From Chlorobium phaeovibrioides (GTDB lineage Bacteria > Bacteroidota > Chlorobiia > Chlorobiales > Chlorobiaceae), in contig NZ_RXYK01000008.1 of assembly GCF_003968655.1 (NCBI RefSeq), positions 23,550-87,549 on the forward strand: DNA of 64,000 nucleotides, in the 5' to 3' direction. The notes below the pieces were generated by a model. The model was given only the letters and a program-made list of their open reading frames with translations, searched no databases and was not told the origin of the DNA. Shown here piece after piece: positions 55,043 through 63,775 of the stretch (position 1 is the first letter of the stretch; each line of letters begins with the position of its first letter). The position numbers and the translations under genes are program-made.

Positions 55043-56994
55043 AACAGCACCGGACCGTGCGGCTCATCATCATCGGGGCCCTCATCCTCTTGACGGGTGG
55101 CGGCGTCTATTTCGGTCTTCCCGCCATACGCGCAGTCATCAAGGAATCAAGAGACAAAACTGCATACACAGAGGCAAAAACCTTTCTCAACGACCAAAGG
55201 GCGGCAAAAGCATTCGAGATCATCCGGATGAGGGACAGCTCCGTTCCCGACAGGAACAGCGAATGGCTCCACCTCGAAATAGAGGCCCTCAGTGCACTCG
55301 GCAATGTTGGGCGCCTGAGCGCTCTGTACGATCGCCATCCCGAAGCGTTCATGCAGCACGAAAAGGGATCGATGATTGTGGCCCGCGCGATGCTTGCAAC
55401 CGGGGACATGAAAAGCTATGTCACATTCAGAAAAGCATGGGAATCGCAGGAAAAGCAGCCAGAACTCTGGTTTGCTCTCGATGTCGACGCCCTCATCCTT
55501 CAACAAGACACGGCCGGAGCCCTGAAGCTCTTGCGCTCCAGATCTTTCGAAGGTCAGGCTGATGCGGCAAGGCTCAACAGGCTTGCTCTGCTAACGGCAG
55601 GCGGGAACCTGCAGCAAGCCTGGCAATATCTGGAGCAGGCCTACAGCGTAGCCCCGAAAAATCCTGATGTCCGTTCTTTCAGGGCACAGATACTGGAGCG
55701 GATGGGTAAAGAAAAGATGGCCCGGGTTGAATATGTCGCAGCCCACCTCGCCCTTCCGGACAATCCACTCTATCGGGATCAGCTCGCGGAATTCTACCGC
55801 CGCCGCGGGCAGATCGGCCTTGCAGTGCAGACATGGGCACGGGATCTCAATGAACGCTCAGCCGATTTCATCAGGCTGAAGGCTCTTTTCTGGAGCAGGG
55901 TGACGACACCGGCATCGATTGGCAAAACCGATCCTGCTGACATATATGGAGAGCTTGCGCCACTCGTCATCTACCTGCAAGAGCTTCCTGAGGGGCAATT
56001 CTGGGATGATGGCCTGTTCGAAAAAGAAGTTGCCAAAGGCCAGATGGTGCTCGAAAGGCGCCAGGAAGCCTACTGGCTGCGCATCCTGGAAGCTCTCCGG
56101 AACAAAGAGGAAGAAAAATGCTACGACATCATTCTCGTCCACCCGTTCAAACGATCGTCCTGGAACCCCGATCTCGAGAAGGCGCTGGAACGGGTCCTTG
56201 CCTACCGGCTCGAGAAACCCCAGCCGATGGATGCAAATGCGTTTGGTGCAAGTGGCCGCAACACCGAACAGAGACACCAGCTGTTCGAACAGTTGGAACG
56301 GATCGCTATGAGGGAAAAACCCGACCCCAAGCTTGACCGCCTCCTGCGTAGCGATGAAGCTTTTGCTGCGGTCTTCATGGCAGGCGGCTGGATGGAAGCC
56401 GCCCTGCAATTGCGGGGCAAGGGAGCCATACCGGAAGGCATCCCCGACTGGTACATTTACGGAGTGACGCAGTCTCTCCGCTTCAACAGGGATGCGAAAG
56501 CAGCTCTGGCGTTTGCCCGCAGCCAGCGGCCCACACAGGAAATGACACTGCTGACCGGAGAGATACAGCTCGCAAACAAGGAGAGAGCTGCCAGTATCGA
56601 AATGCTCGAGCCACTGACCAAGAGCAAATCTGCGATTGGCTACCGCGCAGCATGGCTGCAGAGCCTTGCCTATCTGGACCAAAAAGCGACCCTCAAAGCC
56701 CGGAATGCACTCCAGCGCCAACCCAAACTATTCAGCAGTACGGCAGGCAAAGAAATTCTGGCCCGCATCGCGCTTGCTGAAGGAGAACCCGAAAAAGCCC
56801 GCGCCATCTATACATCGCTGGCAGACCGGTCGGCCGAAGCCAAAGCCTACCTGGCCATGCTCGCATACCGCCAGAAAGACTGGAATACCTGCAAAATCCT
56901 GACCATGGAGCTGATCAAAGAGTTTCCAGACAGAATGGAGCTTCAGGCCAACCTCGCGGCCATCAACAAAGCCGAGAAGGAGAACCGGCAATGA
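55039..56994 (+). CDS. TPR-repeat protein of the exosortase locus
   Basis: 651 aa from ATG 55039, which overlaps the previous stop as ATGA (ATG 55027 also open). A single N-terminal membrane helix (VRLIIIGALILLTGGGVYFG) anchors a long helical-repeat domain in the periplasm. TPR-like units are visible at AWQYLEQAYSVAPKNPDVRSF and elsewhere. It corresponds in position to the TPR (PrsT-like) proteins of EPS/exosortase clusters, thought to scaffold polymer and protein export. Confidence 0.85.
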   Translation: MKQHRTVRLIIIGALILLTGGGVYFGLPAIRAVIKESRDKTAYTEAKTFLNDQRAAKAFEIIRMRDSSVPDRNSEWLHLEIEALSALGNVGRLSALYDRHPEAFMQHEKGSMIVARAMLATGDMKSYVTFRKAWESQEKQPELWFALDVDALILQQDTAGALKLLRSRSFEGQADAARLNRLALLTAGGNLQQAWQYLEQAYSVAPKNPDVRSFRAQILERMGKEKMARVEYVAAHLALPDNPLYRDQLAEFYRRRGQIGLAVQTWARDLNERSADFIRLKALFWSRVTTPASIGKTDPADIYGELAPLVIYLQELPEGQFWDDGLFEKEVAKGQMVLERRQEAYWLRILEALRNKEEEKCYDIILVHPFKRSSWNPDLEKALERVLAYRLEKPQPMDANAFGASGRNTEQRHQLFEQLERIAMREKPDPKLDRLLRSDEAFAAVFMAGGWMEAALQLRGKGAIPEGIPDWYIYGVTQSLRFNRDAKAALAFARSQRPTQEMTLLTGEIQLANKERAASIEMLEPLTKSKSAIGYRAAWLQSLAYLDQKATLKARNALQRQPKLFSSTAGKEILARIALAEGEPEKARAIYTSLADRSAEAKAYLAMLAYRQKDWNTCKILTMELIKEFPDRMELQANLAAINKAEKENRQ

Positions 56995-57803
56995 CAGCTC
57001 GCGATTACCCAATCATCGCTGCGCTCTTGATTCTGGCCCTCTTCATCTGGATACACGATCTATCATGGATGATGCAGCCGGCCGACACCCTCCCCATTCT
57101 TCTGGCCATACCCTGTATGTTCTGGCTCGGAAGCCCCTGGAAATTCCTTCCCGGAGCGTTCCGTGTGCCGACAGGAGGCCTTGCCGTCACGACAGGGGCT
57201 TTCATTATCGGCATCGTAACAGGCTGGATGTTTCTTCTGGCCATCAGCTGGACCGTTCTGCTCTGGAGCTGGCTCTCAATCCGTATCGAACCCGCGGACC
57301 GGCGGCGGATCGCAAAACTGCTGATCCTGCCGCTGATGGCGTTCCCATGGCTCCTGCTGGACGCTCAGGCCGTTGGCTGGTGGTTCAGGCTTTCTGGCAG
57401 CTGGGCAGCTGGAGAATTCTTCTCTCTTACAGGGTTCCATGTGGTCCAGGACGGAACCAGGCTGCTGATACAGGGCCTGCCTGTTGAGGTGACGGCCGCC
57501 TGCTCGGGGATGCATTCCCTGCAGTCGATGCTGATTGCCGGTTCGGCACTCGCCTATATCATTCTCGGCCACCACCCGATATACTGGCTCAACCTTCCGC
57601 TGCTGGTCGTCATCTCATGGATTGCCAACACGGTGCGCATCGTGGCTATCGCTCTGGCAGCTCTTGCTGTATCACCCGAATTCGCGGCAGGCCTGTTCCA
57701 TGAATGGGGCGGCTGGGGCGTACTGATCCTAATGTTCGGGCTATGCTGGGCTATCTTCACCCTGCAGAGAACCCTTCTGAATAATAAAACCGCACAAGCA
57801 TAA
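56991..57803 (+). CDS. Exosortase (PEP-CTERM transpeptidase)
   Basis: 270 aa, eight or so membrane helices. The catalytic triad of the family is present: Cys171 (EVTAACSGMHSL), Arg216 (ANTVRI) and His237 (FHEWGGW). It should cleave PEP-CTERM proteins at the PEP motif and link them to a cell-surface acceptor. ATGA overlap with the TPR gene and TAATG with the next. The subtype is not assigned. EpsI-like function is encoded separately at 58279. Confidence 0.95.
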   Translation: MTARDYPIIAALLILALFIWIHDLSWMMQPADTLPILLAIPCMFWLGSPWKFLPGAFRVPTGGLAVTTGAFIIGIVTGWMFLLAISWTVLLWSWLSIRIEPADRRRIAKLLILPLMAFPWLLLDAQAVGWWFRLSGSWAAGEFFSLTGFHVVQDGTRLLIQGLPVEVTAACSGMHSLQSMLIAGSALAYIILGHHPIYWLNLPLLVVISWIANTVRIVAIALAALAVSPEFAAGLFHEWGGWGVLILMFGLCWAIFTLQRTLLNNKTAQA

Positions 57804-58282
57804 TGCGAGACCACTGGATCATCGCACCGCGACTTGCCATTACGCTCTGGTGCATATGGCAGGCACGCGACCTTCTTGCGGCATGGGAGCACTCCGGATA
57901 CGACCAGTATGGATGGATAGCGTTGCTCGTCTGGTGTCTTCCGGTCTTCATGTCAGGGACCTCGGCACTGTTAGGTGCAGGAGCGCGCCAGTATGGTATA
58001 GCCATGCTGACAGCGGCACTCCTTCTTGCCCTTCTGGGTCAGGCCGGATCGCTCCACATGCTCCAGCATGCCGGACTGGCCCTGGCTCTTGCGAGCCGGA
58101 TTCCATTCTCACCGCATCAGTTGCTGTGGCTGCTCTCATCGATATCATGGATGCCCGCCTTCGGCTGGATCGGCAGCCGGCTCTTCTTCGGCCATATCCT
58201 TCCGGCAAGGCTCCTATTGGCCCTCACCGCAGCGGGCTGGCTTGCCGCTGTGCTTAGAAGCAGGAGGATGGAACGGCGATGA
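57803..58282 (+). CDS. Exosortase-adjacent membrane protein of unknown function
   Basis: 159 aa, four to five hydrophobic segments, Ala/Leu/Trp rich. No family recognised. TAATG-coupled to the exosortase and ATGA-coupled to the EpsI-like gene, so it is made in step with both. A role as a subunit of the sortase complex is inference from position only. Confidence 0.7.
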   Translation: MRDHWIIAPRLAITLWCIWQARDLLAAWEHSGYDQYGWIALLVWCLPVFMSGTSALLGAGARQYGIAMLTAALLLALLGQAGSLHMLQHAGLALALASRIPFSPHQLLWLLSSISWMPAFGWIGSRLFFGHILPARLLLALTAAGWLAAVLRSRRMERR

Positions 58283-58869
58283 ACGACAGGCACAACAACA
58301 CGATGCTCTGGGCGCTTCTGGCCCTGGCGGTACTCTTCGGAACTGCAGCGGAATGGCTTACGCCAGGGGTCAGTAGTGACCGGCTTGCTGCACTGCGGCA
58401 AAAGGGATCGCTGTTTGCATCCCGTTCCCTTCCATTCTCCCCTGAAGAAACCGCATTCTACGGAACGGCTCGCGCTCTCAAACGTTTCTATCAGTGCCGG
58501 AACGGGGCGTTCATCCTGATTGCCGTCGATGGATCAGCGAACCGGCATGCTGTTCATGATCCGCTCTATTGCATCAAAGGAGCTGGGTGGGAGATTACAG
58601 AAAGCAGACGACTCGTTGTCGACGGAGGAACGGCAACCCTGCTCTCTCTCACCAGGAAAGGACAACAGAGAGAGGCCGTCTTCTGGTTTTCCGACGGCTC
58701 ATCCCGCCATAGTTCCGTCCTCCGATACTGGCTTCAGACCACTCTCCGGAGACTGACCTTCGGCGCATCGGGCAAGGAACCGGTCTTGTTGATCCTGCAG
58801 TCCATCGAGCATGATCGTCCTGACTGGCAGTCGCTCTTGGAGCGATGTCTTTTCCTTTTTGAAGTTTAA
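58279..58869 (+). CDS. EpsI-like exosortase-associated protein
   Basis: 196 aa. N-terminal membrane anchor (LWALLALAVLFGTAAEWL), then a periplasmic domain. HDPLYCIKGAGWEITESRR matches the conserved H-x-P-x-x-C-x-x-G-x-G-W element of EpsI (DUF3485). EpsI is often fused to or next to exosortases. Last gene of the sigma54-3 unit; 134 bp follow before the next start. Confidence 0.85.
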   Translation: MNDRHNNTMLWALLALAVLFGTAAEWLTPGVSSDRLAALRQKGSLFASRSLPFSPEETAFYGTARALKRFYQCRNGAFILIAVDGSANRHAVHDPLYCIKGAGWEITESRRLVVDGGTATLLSLTRKGQQREAVFWFSDGSSRHSSVLRYWLQTTLRRLTFGASGKEPVLLILQSIEHDRPDWQSLLERCLFLFEV

Positions 58870-59003
58870 CCCGCAACGCGCATAAAAACGAGAGATGTTC
58901 TGTTATATTACAGCCGTATATCGCACAAAATGATCCGCTTTAGCCCCGAATCGAAACCGATACCACCCTCATTTCTGAAACATTACATCTATACGACAGC
59001 CCC

Positions 59004-60146
59004 ATGTCACAACAAACCCAATCAAAACCCGACACCATTCTGTTCAAGCACGCACCGGCGCCGATGTGGCTGCAGCAGGGCAGCATAGTCATTGATGCCA
59101 ATTCCCGGGCGCTAGACCTGTTTCAGGGACCCGGCAGTGAAAGACTCATCGGTACCGACATCACCACTCTTCTTTCCGACTGCGGACAGGATGGAGGCGA
59201 TGCATCTCTTGAAGCTTTGGCGCTGTTCAGGGATGTTGAAAACGGAAATGATGCAACCGCAGACTGGCGCTGCCGGAAGCCGGACGGAAGCCAGATGGAT
59301 CTCCACACTGAAATGAGCCCTGTCGACCTTGATGGCCAACGATTCATCCTGATCGTAGCGTTCGATCAGAGCCGACTGAACCGCGACCGGGAAGCAATGC
59401 AGACACAGCGGCGGCAGATGCAGAACTTTATCGGGAATTTCTCTCACGAACTGCGCACATCGCTCTTCAGCATTCTCGGCTTTACCAGTGTCCTCCGTCA
59501 GGATGAAGCCGTGCTGGACACGGGACAGTTCAGGGAGTTCCTATCCATTCTCAACATCGAAACCCTGAAAATCTCATCCCTCGTAGAAGATGTACTCTCT
59601 CTTTCCCGCATCACTACCGGTGCGGGCGTACTGAAAAAGAGACCGGCAGATCTCATAGCCATCCTTGAGGAACTCGCTGGCACCATGGCCGGACAGGCTA
59701 CCCGCAACGGCGTCGCCCTGAACAAGAAGTTACCCGATGGCCCACTGACACTCTTCATGGATCCCGATGCCATCAAAAGGGTATTTTTCAACCTGATCGA
59801 CAATGCTGTACAACACACACCGATGGGAGGCTGGATTGAGTTACGCGCTGATGCAGATACCTCCCGTTCCTCCATCATCGTAAAGGTCATCGATTCAGGA
59901 CTCGGGATTCCTGCACGCGACCTGCCGCATGTTTTTGAACAGTTCTACCGCGTTGAGCGATCCGGATTCACCCCTAACGGGTACGGCCTCGGACTCTCTA
60001 TTGCCAAGCAGATCGTCGATGCCCATGAAGGCTCCATTGCCATCGAGAGCGATGAAGGTGCCGGAACGACCACAACAGTCGTAATCCCCTTCAGCAATGG
60101 CATCGATGGCATGGCCTCGTTACCCATAAGCGAAAGTGTTTCATGA
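59004..60146 (+). CDS. PAS-domain sensor histidine kinase
   Basis: 380 aa, soluble. A PAS-like domain (about 15-125), HisKA with FIGNFSHELRTSLFSILGF (His about 154), and HATPase (NLIDNAVQHTP, DSGLGI, NGYGLGLSIAKQI). The H-box is almost the same as that of the kinase at 21730. It overlaps the next kinase by four bases. No receiver is fused; the CheY-like protein at 63173 is the nearest candidate partner. Confidence 0.92.
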   Translation: MSQQTQSKPDTILFKHAPAPMWLQQGSIVIDANSRALDLFQGPGSERLIGTDITTLLSDCGQDGGDASLEALALFRDVENGNDATADWRCRKPDGSQMDLHTEMSPVDLDGQRFILIVAFDQSRLNRDREAMQTQRRQMQNFIGNFSHELRTSLFSILGFTSVLRQDEAVLDTGQFREFLSILNIETLKISSLVEDVLSLSRITTGAGVLKKRPADLIAILEELAGTMAGQATRNGVALNKKLPDGPLTLFMDPDAIKRVFFNLIDNAVQHTPMGGWIELRADADTSRSSIIVKVIDSGLGIPARDLPHVFEQFYRVERSGFTPNGYGLGLSIAKQIVDAHEGSIAIESDEGAGTTTTVVIPFSNGIDGMASLPISESVS

Positions 60147-62503
60147 TCTGCACACCCCCCGAAGCACCCCGCAGGCGCTCCTACGCTTTCCTTCAGGAAA
60201 CCATTTCGTCGCTCTGCGCCTCATTCCCGGAAAACATGCGCAGCCTTACACGCAGGGCATGTGAGATGAGCGACTGCCCGGCATCTCTCTACATCAGGAT
60301 GAGGGAAGATGGCAAAACCCGGTACCTGGCTGCAGGCCATGCTGTCAGCAAAGGGCTTTTGGGCATAACGATGCCGCAGGAACACGAAGGGCCTGCCATG
60401 GACCACTGGATCCTTGAACATACAGGCTTTGAACATACATTGAGCTTTCCCGTCTCGCTGAGAAGCGGAGGGTATGCATACCTGACCATGCTCGCAGATA
60501 AGCCCCGTCGGCTCACCATCAAGCAGTATGATGCTCTTGAAGTCATCACCCTTGCGCTCACGCACGCCGAAGAGCTCCAGGATGCTTCGCGGGGAAACCT
60601 CACCCAAGAGCTCTTCAGCAGTAGCCAGGAACGCGCCAGAGAGCAATGTGACGAAACCCTGCTGACGAGCGTATGCCGGGAACTGGTTGAACAACACGGA
60701 GCCGAAAGTGCCTGGATAGCCCTTGTTGACCGTACACGGGTTCCCGATGGCCGATTCTTTCATGCAGGGTTGACGACCGATGAAACCGCCCGCCTCGACA
60801 CCATGCTTAAAGAGGGCAAGATCTCCGGGTGTGCGTCACGGTCCATGAACACCGCAGACGGGCAGGTTATCAGTTCACCCCGCTTGAAATGCAGTGCATG
60901 CCCAATGTCGGAAGACTTTGACGGATTCGGACACCTGAGCATCGGGATCTGCTTTAACGATCAACCGTACGGATGGCTGACAGTATCGGTTCCGAGTAGA
61001 TACATTTCAGACCATATCCAGCATGCCGTACTTCAGGACCTGATCACTTCACTCGCTATAAGCCTGCATTCGAGAGAGCTTGACCGACAGAACCTCGAAA
61101 CCCAGAAAAGCCGGGAACGCATGCTGAAGCACTTTGAGCGGCTTTCGGCATTCCGGATAAAACAGGTGGAAATGATGAAGAACGCTTCCGTCAGGAAGAT
61201 CCTTCAGGCAACAATCGACGAAGCTGAAGAGTGGACGGAAAGTCGAATCGGTTTTTTTCATTTCATCGAAGCGGAACATGAAACCATATCCATGCAGGTC
61301 TGGTCAACGAGGACGATTGAATCCATGTGCCGCATGAAAGACATGTACGGGCATTGCCAGCTCGACCATGCCGGAATATGGGCCGATGCCATCCGTGAAA
61401 AGCGCACCGTCACCCATAACGATTACGCCTCAGCTCCGAATCGTAAAGGTCTGCCGGAGGACCACGCAGAGCTTTTGCGGGACATGGTAGTTCCAATCAT
61501 CCGAAACGGCAGGGTCATGGCGATCCTCGGCGTTGGCAACAAATCGCGATACTATGACGAGGATGATGCCTTCTGGGTAGCAGCCCTTGCTGACCAGACC
61601 TGGTGTTGCCTCGAAAACAAACTCTTTGTTGAACATCAGGAACTGATGCGGCATCAGCTTGAGCATGCAAAGAAAATGGAGATGATCGGCAACCTCGCAT
61701 CAGGTCTTACCCACGAAATCAATAATCCACTTAATTTCATCCGCCTGAATATTGCAAACCTCGATGAGGACTTCCCCAACCTTACCAACCTTGTCACCCT
61801 CTACCGACAGTTGCTTGAGGGTATGGAAAGCATAGATGCATGCAGCCCTATAACCAGAGAAATCCGTTCCCGGGAAGAAGCCATCGATATTGATGGCCTG
61901 ATGGAAAACCTTTCAGCAGTAATTGCATCGACACGGCACGGGGTGGAACGCATTACCGGCATTACCCGGAGCATGCGAAACTTCTCCTTCAAGAACCTGA
62001 CTGATACACACATCAACTCAAACATCAATAAAACAATTCAGGACACCCTGTTGATCGTCAACCATGAGAGCGCCGACACCGCCGATATCCGGACTGACCT
62101 CGGTAAAATCCCCGCGGTGGCGTGCAATCCGTCTCAAATCGGCCAGGTTGTCCTGAACCTCCTGATGAACAGCCTGCAGGCCATCAGGCAACAGAAAAGA
62201 ACCGTCAAGGGACAGATAGGAATAAAAACCTGGGCTGACACCACACAGATCTACTGCTCGATTACCGATGACGGTCCGGGCATCGAGCAGTCGGTTAGGC
62301 AGGAAATCTTCACCCCGTTTTATACGACAAAGGAACGCGGAATCGGTACGGGTCTCGGACTGAGTATTTCCTATGACATCATTGTTCATAAGCATCAGGG
62401 CCAGCTCGACTTTGAATGTCCCCCGGAAGGGGGAACGGTCTTCACCATGGCATTACCGCTGCAACAGGAAACTGCCTCCGATCAAAGAGAGGGCCAATCA
62501 TGA
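60143..62503 (+). CDS. GAF-domain sensor histidine kinase
   Basis: 786 aa, soluble. Two or three GAF-like regions fill about residues 20-510; a Cys group (ISGCASRS, SPRLKCSACPM) lies near 230-255 and may bind metal or a cofactor. The kinase core has LASGLTHEINNPLNFIRLNI (the H-E-I-N-N-P-L type) and DDGPGIEQSV, GTGLGLSISYDI. The next gene, cheD, overlaps by four bases. Confidence 0.92.
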   Translation: MICTPPEAPRRRSYAFLQETISSLCASFPENMRSLTRRACEMSDCPASLYIRMREDGKTRYLAAGHAVSKGLLGITMPQEHEGPAMDHWILEHTGFEHTLSFPVSLRSGGYAYLTMLADKPRRLTIKQYDALEVITLALTHAEELQDASRGNLTQELFSSSQERAREQCDETLLTSVCRELVEQHGAESAWIALVDRTRVPDGRFFHAGLTTDETARLDTMLKEGKISGCASRSMNTADGQVISSPRLKCSACPMSEDFDGFGHLSIGICFNDQPYGWLTVSVPSRYISDHIQHAVLQDLITSLAISLHSRELDRQNLETQKSRERMLKHFERLSAFRIKQVEMMKNASVRKILQATIDEAEEWTESRIGFFHFIEAEHETISMQVWSTRTIESMCRMKDMYGHCQLDHAGIWADAIREKRTVTHNDYASAPNRKGLPEDHAELLRDMVVPIIRNGRVMAILGVGNKSRYYDEDDAFWVAALADQTWCCLENKLFVEHQELMRHQLEHAKKMEMIGNLASGLTHEINNPLNFIRLNIANLDEDFPNLTNLVTLYRQLLEGMESIDACSPITREIRSREEAIDIDGLMENLSAVIASTRHGVERITGITRSMRNFSFKNLTDTHINSNINKTIQDTLLIVNHESADTADIRTDLGKIPAVACNPSQIGQVVLNLLMNSLQAIRQQKRTVKGQIGIKTWADTTQIYCSITDDGPGIEQSVRQEIFTPFYTTKERGIGTGLGLSISYDIIVHKHQGQLDFECPPEGGTVFTMALPLQQETASDQREGQS

Positions 62504-63105
62504 AGAAAACTGCGAAGACAGATACGGAGGACGCCTTCAAGTTCCGGAGTACATTTGGAAAACATTATTATGACGGATACGGTGCCCGGCATGAAACACC
62601 GCACATCGTCGCCTATACCGGCGAGGTTACAGCGGCAGGTCCCGGCAGAGTGCTGATTTCCAGCCCCCTTGGCTCATGCATAGCCGTCTGTGCATACGAT
62701 CCGGGAACTCAAGTCGGAGGACTGGCGCATGTCATGCTGCCGGGAGTCCCTCCGGCACGTGCTGAAACAGGAAAGGACCGCTATGCCGCCCATGCCCTCG
62801 AAACGCTCTTCAGCGTAATGCAGAACGAAGGGGCAGACCCGGGAAATCTTCTCATTTGCCTTATCGGCGGTGCCAATGTCCTAAGGCGCGAACACGATAC
62901 CATACATATTGACAACCTACGATCACTGACCAGCCTCATCCTGCAAAGAAATCTCCCAATCTGTCGAACCATGACAGGAGGCAGTGAGCGGATGATGGCT
63001 AGAATGGAGACAAAAACCGGCAGAATTTTCCAGACCACAGGAAACGACCCCGAAGAGATGCTTTTCGATTACTTCACCCACAATATCGAGAGCCCCGACA
63101 ATTAG
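62500..63105 (+). CDS. cheD: CheD-type glutamine deamidase
   Basis: 201 aa from ATG 62500 (ATGA with the kinase stop). SSPLGSCIAVCAYDP contains the catalytic Cys60, and GGLAHVMLP the His77. Thr of the triad is replaced by Ser54. CheD normally deamidates glutamines of chemoreceptors and pairs with CheC. No receptor, CheA, CheW, CheB or CheC gene is present. It is translationally tied to two histidine kinases, so its target is probably one of them. Confidence 0.88.
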   Translation: MKKTAKTDTEDAFKFRSTFGKHYYDGYGARHETPHIVAYTGEVTAAGPGRVLISSPLGSCIAVCAYDPGTQVGGLAHVMLPGVPPARAETGKDRYAAHALETLFSVMQNEGADPGNLLICLIGGANVLRREHDTIHIDNLRSLTSLILQRNLPICRTMTGGSERMMARMETKTGRIFQTTGNDPEEMLFDYFTHNIESPDN

Positions 63106-63172
63106 GATTTTCATCACGGCATCGTTAAGTTCAATTAAATTATGCAGTAAGTATCAAAACGACATCATTACC

Positions 63173-63550
63173 ATGGCCCAGCAAACAATCCTTCTCGTTG
63201 AAGACGAACCACATACAAAAAGGCTGATTTCCTATGTCCTTGAGTCAAAAGGCTTTCATGTCATGGTCGCAGAAAACGGCAGTGTAGCCCTTGATATATG
63301 TAAAAACAACGTGCCCGATCTCATTCTCTCTGATGTAATGATGCCGGTTATGGACGGACTTGAGCTCCGCAGAAAAGTGCTTCAGGACGCAGCACTGTCC
63401 GCAATTCCGTTCATCTTCCTTTCCGCCAGGGCACAGACGCATGAAATCATCAATGCAGAGAAACTCAACCCGATTGCATATATCACGAAGCCTGTTGAAC
63501 CGGATGAAATCACTAATATCATTAATGGTATCCTCAAAAAAAATTCATGA
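63173..63550 (+). CDS. CheY-like single-domain response regulator
   Basis: 125 aa receiver. Acidic pair EDE (residues 10-12), phospho-Asp in LILSDVMMP, Ser/Thr in FLSARAQ, Lys in AYITKPVEP. No output domain, so it acts by protein contact or in a phosphorelay. It starts 67 bp after cheD on the same strand. The two upstream kinases lack their own receivers. Confidence 0.93.
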   Translation: MAQQTILLVEDEPHTKRLISYVLESKGFHVMVAENGSVALDICKNNVPDLILSDVMMPVMDGLELRRKVLQDAALSAIPFIFLSARAQTHEIINAEKLNPIAYITKPVEPDEITNIINGILKKNS

Positions 63551-63660
63551 TGGGATGCATTGAACGGGGAGGGCTTAAGCCAGGATTAAGTATGCCGGCG
63601 CAAGTGTATTAACGCCTCTTATGCGGACCGGCAAGGTTCTAAACTATAGGGATGAGCGGG
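63551..63660. other. Spacer beside the mobile-element scar
   Basis: No gene. CTTAA-N7-TTAAG at 63574-63590 is a weak inverted repeat after the response regulator. Confidence 0.4.
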
Positions 63661-63732
63661 TTACGGCCGTCCTCCCTTCTTGCCTCTTGACCGTGCCGCC
63701 TTCAACCCCGCCTGCGTCCGCTCCTGAATCAT
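63661..63732 (-). pseudogene. C-terminal remnant of a serine recombinase (resolvase/invertase)
   Basis: Minus-strand codons read MIQERTQAGLKAARSRGKK then GGRP and stop. This is the ERTQAGLxAARxRGRKGGRP helix of Tn3-type resolvases and invertases. The catalytic domain is missing, and the frame upstream loses similarity within a few codons, so only a tail is left. Confidence 0.6.
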
Positions 63733-63775
63733 AGAAGGCCGATACGATACAACTATCAAGAATTCAAACCCGATA

